NCBI RefSeq assembly: GCF_000004195.4
Contig: NC_030683.2
Location: 87,383,410-87,447,409, forward strand
Source of the DNA: Xenopus tropicalis
Lineage: Eukaryota; Chordata; Amphibia; Anura; Pipidae
Direction of reading: 5' to 3'
DNA: 64,000 nucleotides
This document shows positions 57,519-64,000 of this stretch, piece by piece. Under the pieces are notes generated by a model. That model made no database searches and was not told the origin of the DNA. It was given only the letters and a program-made list of their open reading frames with translations. Each line of letters starts with the position of its first letter. Position 1 is the stretch's first letter. Both the position numbers and the translations under genes were made by a program.

Positions 57519-57600
57519 TAGTGATGAGTGAAACTGGCCCATTTCATCTCTTTGAAAAATTGTCAAAGTTTTGGAAAATTTCACAAAATAGTCAAGGGCC
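57519..57600 (-). mobile_element. hAT-type MITE left end, diverged
   Basis: TAGTGATGAGTGAAACTGGCC followed by 'catttcatctctttgaaaaa' aligns with the left end of 21698. The element may extend to about 57840, where no terminal repeat is seen. Confidence 0.6.
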
Positions 57601-58990
57601 TTTTTTCTCCATATTTTTTCTCATTTCAAGTGTATTAGCGTCAATGGGCATTTATTTTAGCGTTTTTTTTATTGCACCAAAGACACTGAAGTCATTAGAT
57701 GTTTTTTCTTGCGCCAAATTCTTTTGGATCAGTGGCGATTGTTTTTTCACTATAAATGGATTGATTGCAAATGCAAGTTTTTTATTGAGAATTTTCTCAA
57801 TTTTACTCCAAATGCATTCAAGTCAATGAATGTAAAATTAGAATTTAAAATAAGCTTCATTTCATGGAAATATAAAACTTTCTAAATATAATCAAATAAA
57901 ATTATTTGTATTTATTTTTATTGAAAAATGTTTAAGCATATTATTGCAATTGCACACACTTTCCAATTAAGTAAATACACAATCTTAACATCTTAAATAG
58001 GGAACAAAAATAGTAGGGAAAAAAAGCCTGTATTCAGTTAATTTCAGTATTCATTTAACATTGGATATATTTCTGTCCATGACAGACAATGGCTATTAAA
58101 CAGAGTTATGGTCATATTATTTGATGCCAACTGGACAACACCACCACACATGCAAAAAATAACCATTTATATTACACCCCCTCCAACAAAAAGGGGAGGA
58201 AGAAGGATAAAATGTATGCCTTGTACTTGGTACCAAATACCACTAATATGACTGTGGAGACTTATTACCTCCCTTACTACCTTGACCCATTCGATACACT
58301 CGACTAACCAAGAAAACACACGGACACCATTAAGTGGGGTGGAGTTCGGCCACAGCATTATTTTATGATACATCATGGATAGTCCTTGCCATGTATTTCA
58401 CCTTTACCAAACATTTAACAAACTGCATAGGGGTTTTATAACCCGAATGCCAGCCACTGCGAATGGGCATGTGGAAGACATCAAATAACACCACTGATTA
58501 AATGGCCAAACACTATCACCCGCCATTGGCTGTGACAAATAATTCCATTTTATTTTTTTATGCAATAAGAAAAAACAGTACTTTATTGAACTTCATAAAC
58601 GTACTTAACCTAACTTAAATGCCGTAACACAGAAGTGCCTGAAGCAGGGAGGGAGGGAGATGCAGCTCCGGACACGCCAGGCAAATGAAGGGTGATTGCA
58701 GCGCTGGGAATTCCGGGAAGAGGAGGGGTGAACGAAGCTGCTTTTCGTGGGAAAATGAGCTGGGTAAGTTAACCCTATAGTGCCCGGAGGGAATTAGGCA
58801 TTTTATTGGCTCCACAGTCCCTCCGCACTTTCATTAAACATTTCAGCGCTTCTAAGAAGCTTTCTTGCACTTTCTAAATGATTAACACATTTTGCCAATG
58901 AGCAATTGCATAAGTGTCCAGGCAACAAACTATTAGAGGTGATGAGACACCAGGAGATTAAGTATGTCCAGGGCCAAAAGGTGTTGCTGC
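57601..58990. other. Non-coding; GC-richer patch 58620-58830
   Basis: The region 58140-58830 is less AT-rich and could be an unclassified dispersed repeat or LTR. No coding domain was found in the minus-strand frames at 58167-58376 and 58615-58815. Confidence 0.4.
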
Positions 58991-58994
58991 AGGT

Positions 58995-59070
58995 AATCAA
59001 ACCAGGGTCCTTAGCATGAGATCCCACATCAAAGGATAATCACTTAACCTCTAGGCTTGTTACTCTTCAC
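58995..59070 (-). mobile_element. tRNA-derived SINE head, minus strand
   Basis: Read on the minus strand: A-box-like GCCTAGAGGTTAAGTG, then 'gatgtgggatctcatgct', then B-box-like CCTGGTTTGATTACC. Order and spacing fit a pol III promoter of a tRNA-derived SINE. The stretch following on the minus strand to about 58920 may be its body. It is diverged and lacks a full cloverleaf. Confidence 0.65.
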
Positions 59071-59560
59071 TATACCCTTCTCAGCAATCTGTCTCACTTC
59101 ATTCTTTCTTTATGCTGGAGTCAAAGTCAGATTTTGATTGACAGTTAAGTAAATACATCTTTCAGTGGGGTACCCTTTGCCTAGAAACTGTATAAGAGAT
59201 ACTGTAAATCATATATCAGACTCACAAACAAAATAACTGGCTTTGGAACAAGTCCTGCATGTAGAGAGACAGGATTTCTGCTAATTATTTTAAAGCATTT
59301 TCTAGGAAAAGGGAGCGACCCTAAAAGATGTATTACCTTTGTCACTCAAAATCTGACTGACTCCAGCATGAAGAAAGGTTTCTTAGAGGAGGTGAGAGAA
59401 GGGTAACTTTTATTTCAGAAACAGTACAGAATTTCTAACTGATTATATCTGAAAATGAGCTGAAACTTATATACAATTTTCATTTTCTCGATTGTGCACC
59501 TTTAAATTTCAAATTACTGACCTTGAGCTTTAAAGCAGTCAACAAGCCTACCACACTCTA
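59071..59560. other. Non-coding, nothing recognised
   Basis: A diffuse inverted similarity exists between 'atgctggagtcaaagtcagat' near 59112 and 'aatctgactgactccagcat' near 59350, about 220 bp apart, suggesting a short old TIR element. Confidence 0.45.
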
Positions 59561-59561
59561 T

Positions 59562-59890
59562 TGGGCTTATTTATATTTTGTGAATTCGAGTTTGTTTAAA
59601 TCTAAATCTAATTAAAAAAAACTTGCATATCAAATGCTCACTTATTTATTAATAAAAAACTAGAATACCTAGAATTTTTTGAGTTTACAAATTTCCGAGT
59701 TTTGAATTTAAAAATTTGAGTTGGAAAATCAGGCTTGACTTTGCCTAGAAAAACTCACATTGACTTCTACAGAAACTTGCAAGCTTTTAAATGGTGTTTT
59801 TTGTTTTTTTTTTAAGTTCCAGTTTTTTGTATTTAATAAATACCAGACATTAAAGTTTTTAAAACATTATTCAAATGTGATTTATTTTTT
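59562..59890. mobile_element. TIR-type element, second copy of the 55932 family
   Basis: It begins GGGCTTATTTATATTTTG and has GGCTTGACTTTGCCTAGAA followed by 'aaactcacattgacttct', shared with 56094. Poorly preserved ends. Confidence 0.6.
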
Positions 59891-60109
59891 AGAGCAAAAA
59901 ATTTCAAATAATAAAAAAAAATCATTACTCATTATGCTCTTCTAATCATGTGCTTCTCAACTCCTCACTCATTACCTACAGTATTTGCATACATGAATTC
60001 TTGCTATGCCCCCCACCATTATCTGGAATTTGCTTTCACATTTCTTTAGGCCTGAACTGTCTCCACCCAGGTTCCTGGCTAAATTATTTAAAGTTTCTTG
60101 ATTGTGTTC

Positions 60110-60402
60110 CTAAAGCTGGCCATACGCGCACCGATAATGTCGCACGAAACCTTGTTTTGTACGATATTCGGTTCGTGTGCGGCAACTCAGCGAGGAGACC
60201 GATAGGCTGCAGATATTGGCTGACTCGCTGATCGGGTGGGTTAAAAGATTTTGTTTGGGCACCATTGAAGGCACCCGAGCTAAATCTATGTTCAGGGCTG
60301 AATCGGCAGAAGGAGGTAGAAATCCTATTGTTTCTACCTCCATATCTGACGATTCAGCCCTGAACGTCAGTAGAGGGTCTGAATCGTGTGTGGCCAGCTT
60401 AA
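60110..60402 (+). mobile_element. TTAA-target MITE with GGCCATACACG ends, second copy
   Basis: The left end is TAAAGCTGGCCATACGCGC and the right end GTGTGGCCAGCTTAA. Internal blocks match 10825-11172: GCACCGATAATGTCGCACGA, 'gaatcggcagaaggaggtag' and TTGTTTCTACCTCC. The internal hairpins are more decayed than in the first copy. The 107- and 122-codon frames are by-products. Confidence 0.82.
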
Positions 60403-61583
60403 CATTTCTCATCTGTCCTTTTAAGCTGCACATAAGAATTCATTTTTTTTCTTATGTATATAACCTGTCACACTGCCTTGGTTCCTGCAAGTCCAACTCT
60501 GCTTATTACACTTTACCTGCCAATTTACACTGGACTAATTTGTGATTTACCTGCTATTACAACCCTGTGTTAATACTAGTTTACACTGCAACTATCTACA
60601 ACTTTCCTGCTGTAGTAGTTCCTGCTTTCTTAGCTGTGCACCCTATTTCTTTACAACAAATGCCATTTTCTGATGAGATAGATGAATAATATTTGAGAAA
60701 TATGTTGAAAGGCTGGCCAGCAGCTTATTTATTTAATATTATAAACACTCTCTATAATAACAAATTTTATCTAAATGCATGGAAACCTCTTTTTTATATT
60801 TGAAGAACCAGAAGACCAGTGGGTAAGAAAACGGTGATGCATATTTGATTTTTCTGGAATTAGAAGAATCATTCCATTTAGAAAGGAGGGTTGTCAATTT
60901 AAATTGAGGCAACTGGAATTTTAGATCGACTAGCTTGCAGCCTTATGTTTTAAACATCCATTTAGATTTGACCTTTTCAATTGTAGATTTGTATAGCTTT
61001 GTATTTTATTATATCCCATGCTCTGACATCAGTTTGGATGGAGCAGGTTTATTCTTTTTAGTCTTCTCTTTATATAATTATTTCATGTAGGATGTATTAC
61101 ATTGATTTATATTAAAGTTATTGTATGATATATTATTTATATTATGATAGTTTTAAATACATTTATATAAGGCTTTATAGCTTCATACACAATTCATGCA
61201 TACATTGCATACAGTATACTCATTTAATGTAAGGTATGAATTCATTTAAAAAATGACATGAGAATTAATAACCCAGGATACCATGGTGAAGCTTCTTAGT
61301 AGGCACTTTGGCTAGCTGCAAATTATTCTCAACTCAATCATTACATCTGGACAACCCACTCATCTTTTTTATAGTGGCGGAAATGTTTTTTTTAAGTTTT
61401 TCTCCAGAAGAATAGAGGTGCAACCCTACGAAATGTGTTGAGTCATTTTCGATATTGATGTCTACAGGGATATTTCTATATATGCTTTAATCACTGCAAG
61501 TACCCCTTGTGGTGGGGCATAATATTTTGATGGATAAAACATCGACACTATTGTTCTTTATTTGTTGAGCCTTTTCAAATTGG
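60403..61583. other. AT-rich non-coding; possible Penelope-type motif near 61425
   Basis: The text 'gcaaccctacgaaatgtgt' and 'tgagtc' near 61420-61445 resembles the CGAAACGCGTTGAG motif of Penelope-type terminal regions. No coding sequence. Confidence 0.35.
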
Positions 61584-61804
61584 GTGTGATAGCATAAAAA
61601 TTTGGTGCGGTTGCATCAAAAAAGGGTGCGGTGGTGTCAAAAAAAGGCGCGGTTGTGTGAAAAAAGCACAGGCAACAAAACAAAAAGACGCGGGCAACCA
61701 AAAAAGACGTAGGCGGCAAAAAAATCTTGCAACAAATGTGTTTCATTCATTTTTAATTGTTTCACAAATTTTATGGCAAAGCGGGACAGATTCGCTCATC
61801 ACTA
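61584..61804 (+). mobile_element. hAT-type MITE with internal array, left end lost
   Basis: An array of units like GGTGCGGTTGCATCAAAAAA, GGTGCGGTGGTGTCAAAAAA, GGCGCGGTTGTGTG and GACGCGGGCAACCAAAAAA is followed by GCGGGACAGATTCGCTCATC and ACTA. The left TIR is gone, so no target duplication can be checked. Confidence 0.82.
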
Positions 61805-62722
61805 CTAATCTGTTACATAAAATTGCATGTAATATATTGAAGAGTCACTTGTTTTCCCTATAGTCACTGCTTAGTCACAAGGGCTTGAAATTGAAACATA
61901 GTTATCAATTACATTTCTAACCAGAACAATTTAGGGATTAAATAACCACCTCCCATTTCTTTATCTATTACTATTATAGACTTAGTTACATCCCCCCATT
62001 ACAATCACAAAAATGCTTTGCTATATATCTTAGTTATGTCTAGAGTTATTATCTAAGAAGTTGTTAATGTAGAAGTGAGTAAATAAGTAAAGAAACCATG
62101 TGATTTTCTGTAAGAGAAGGAACTTGTTGTCAATGCTTGACTTTCATTTGTATTTTCATTTATAGAATACTGTAAATAATGCTCCTCCCTTTTCTTTCTT
62201 TTGTACCCCACTTATGCGTTAAATAAAAATAAAGAATGTATAAAAAAAATGCTTTGCTATATTCAAACCTTTTTCTTAATATTTAATATGTCCCCTGATC
62301 CTGTTTTTAGGTGCTAAACTGCTTCTGGTAACTTCAAGAGCCAAAATGCTGATTTTTAAATCACAATTTTGGCCCTTCTAGTGCATAGAGTGCTATTTCT
62401 ATCTCTGCACTTTTGGTTTGGCCCCCCCTCAACCTGCTCCAAAGCAAAAAACCTAAGCACAGAGGGGCAGGGGAGCACAATTGCCTAGGCTTCCCCAAGG
62501 TGGCACAGAACCCTGAAATGCCCCTGGCTTCTTGCTACACCACAGTAAGCAGTGACCTTATATGGACTTTCTTATTTATATAAAGAGAGAATTTCGTTTC
62601 TTTCCTCTCTACTATAGATGCCTTGAACACACTCAGAATTAGTTCATTGAGAAGTCCCTAAATCTGAGATCTGAGTCCAGTATTACAAATGTTTTACAAA
62701 ATGTTTTGTAAATGACAGTAAA
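61805..62722. other. AT-rich non-coding DNA
   Basis: No feature recognised. Confidence 0.5.
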
Positions 62723-62880
62723 TAGTAATGAGTAAATTTGTTCGCAAGGCATGGATTTGCAGCGAAATTCCACATTTCGGCATTGGCAAACTGTTTTGCA
62801 GAACGTCTGCAAAATTTAGCTGCAAAAAAATTGTTGTCATGTAAAAAAAAGGCATGGTTGTGTAAAAAAAGGCAGCTTGA
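62723..62880 (+). mobile_element. hAT-type MITE, left part
   Basis: It starts TAGTAATGAGTAAATTTG, then GCAAGGCATGGATTTGCAGC, CATTGGCAAACTG, and a short array of AAAAAAAGGCATGGTTGTG units. The right end is missing. Confidence 0.75.
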
Positions 62881-63124
62881 GGTGTTCAAATATAAACAAG
62901 ATTAATAGCCCAGGAGCTTTTGTAAGTACAAAATAGTGCCCATTCAATTAGCCTTAGTAGAATCAAAGTTTATGAGATTCATATTCGCAAATACAGGGTA
63001 CTGTACACAGGTCCTTGATGTTGTGACTAAATATTGTACTCATGCAATTAAATAAACTTTTTTTATTTGTCATAGCACCCGAGCAGCTATTTTTTACGTT
63101 GTGTGGAGCGCATCTCTGTGTAGT

Positions 63125-63126
<2 letters not shown>
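62881..63126. other. Non-coding, nothing recognised
   Basis: AT-rich text including 'catagcacccgagcagct', possibly part of a dispersed repeat. Confidence 0.4.

Positions 63127-63163
<37 letters not shown>
63127..63163. repeat. (AT)n microsatellite
   Basis: About 18 AT dinucleotides. Confidence 0.95.
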
Positions 63164-63164
<1 letters not shown>

Positions 63165-64000
63165 AAAGAACTCAGCACTCACAGGACTTGAACAAAAAAT
63201 CTAAATAATTCTTTAATGTGCAAGATCAATGATTAAACAAAGGATTAGGATAATAAGCGTGAACTATGGAGATCAAATGAAAACATGTTAACACCAGCAG
63301 CAGAGTAATGATTTCAAAGTGTAACCAAAAAAAATAACTATTTCAAATATAACACATGAAGTACCCAGAGAAAGGAACAGTAGATGTACAGGACTAGACG
63401 TGAAAACTTTCAAAGGAGACCTGCGCTCCCACAAGCCATGTCCGAATGGCATGCAGAGGGGAAGAAACGGAGCATGTTGCCATGGTGACGTGTCCACAGG
63501 AGAAGAAAAAAGTGGCAGCAGATTAATGTGGCAACAACCACCATACGGGTCAGGACTATATGTCTGAAAGCAGCCCAGTATATGGGCCATGCGGGCTAAG
63601 ATATCTGTGCGACAGGGGGGGAAGAAGAATAAATAACGAGAGCTAAGTCCCCAGATTGAAACAAGAGGAGCTATGTCCTAAAATTAGATAGAGGGGAACT
63701 TTTTCCTCCACTTAGATGGGTAATGAGGATAACTGCGTCCCCACAGGGGACCTCATTCCTGGGGTTATAAGGGAGAATAAGGGGAACAGTGTCCCAGATA
63801 GTCTGGTATAGGACACGTAAGGGAAACAATAGGGCCGGTCCAGTCATACCGCTAGTGTCCAGAACCCTGGATACTAAGGGGTATATTTATCATCCTGTGT
63901 AAAAAGTGGAGTAAAACATCACCGGTGAGGTTGCACATAGCAGCCAATGAGCAGCTTTGCTTTGATTTTCTGACTGTTGAAATAAAAATGCTGATTGGTT
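63164..64000. other. Non-coding to the window end
   Basis: The start 'gaactcagcactcacagg' may open a dispersed repeat of Penelope type. The 100-codon minus frame at 63288-63590 has no domain. Near 63880-63990 begins 'ggggtatatttatcatcctg', which resembles the GGGGC-ATTTATCA TIR class, with its right end beyond the window. Confidence 0.4.

Overview
The window looks like intergenic or deep intronic DNA of a frog, almost certainly Xenopus. The support is its repeat content: T2-type elements with TTAA targets and TTAAAGGRR ends, TIR elements beginning GGGGCTGATTTATCAAAG, CAGGTATGGGATCC and TAGTGATGAGCGAA, CR1- and L2-like LINE fragments and a decayed Ty3/Gypsy pol. All of these are familiar in Xenopus genomes. 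I cannot decide between X. tropicalis and X. laevis by eye. I found no intact host gene, exon, tRNA, rRNA, CRISPR array or prokaryotic signal. Every long open frame lies in a tandem repeat, inside a transposable element, or has no recognisable composition.

Layout. 1-1335: degenerate 9-bp minisatellite. 1336-9600: AT-rich DNA with a few MITEs. 9601-15117: a 5.26-kb unit bounded by 37-bp inverted repeats and carrying internal tandem repeats, abutting a 267-bp element with a perfect 68-bp inverted repeat. 15119-15780: L2-like LINE tail split by a hAT-type MITE. 16.9-23.5 kb: five copies of the CAGGTATGGG element counting an 18.6-kb one, a T2-type element, a 104-bp AT microsatellite, a hAT-type MITE swollen by a CpG-rich 21-bp minisatellite, and a second T2 element. 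27-31.5 kb: a 34-bp minisatellite, decayed Gypsy pol on the minus strand, and GATA tracts in inverted orientation. 34-37 kb: T2 element and CR1-like LINE. 39.1-40.25 kb: 31-bp minisatellite of about 36 units. 41-48 kb: several hAT-type and T2 elements, including a multi-layer nest at 46.95-48.23 kb. 50-52 kb: another nest and a hAT-type MITE with a perfect 8-bp target duplication. 53-64 kb: two tRNA-derived SINE heads, more MITE fragments and short tandem arrays.

Main themes. (1) Several short TIR families share the terminal pattern TAG-N-GATG followed by CGAA and make 8-bp target duplications, so they look like related hAT-type non-autonomous elements. (2) The commonest of them carries an internal array of 16-21-bp units in most copies, and one copy has expanded it into a 0.55-kb CpG-dense minisatellite. 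(3) Nesting gives a relative insertion order at three loci. All classifications come from reading motifs and flanks; no database search was possible.
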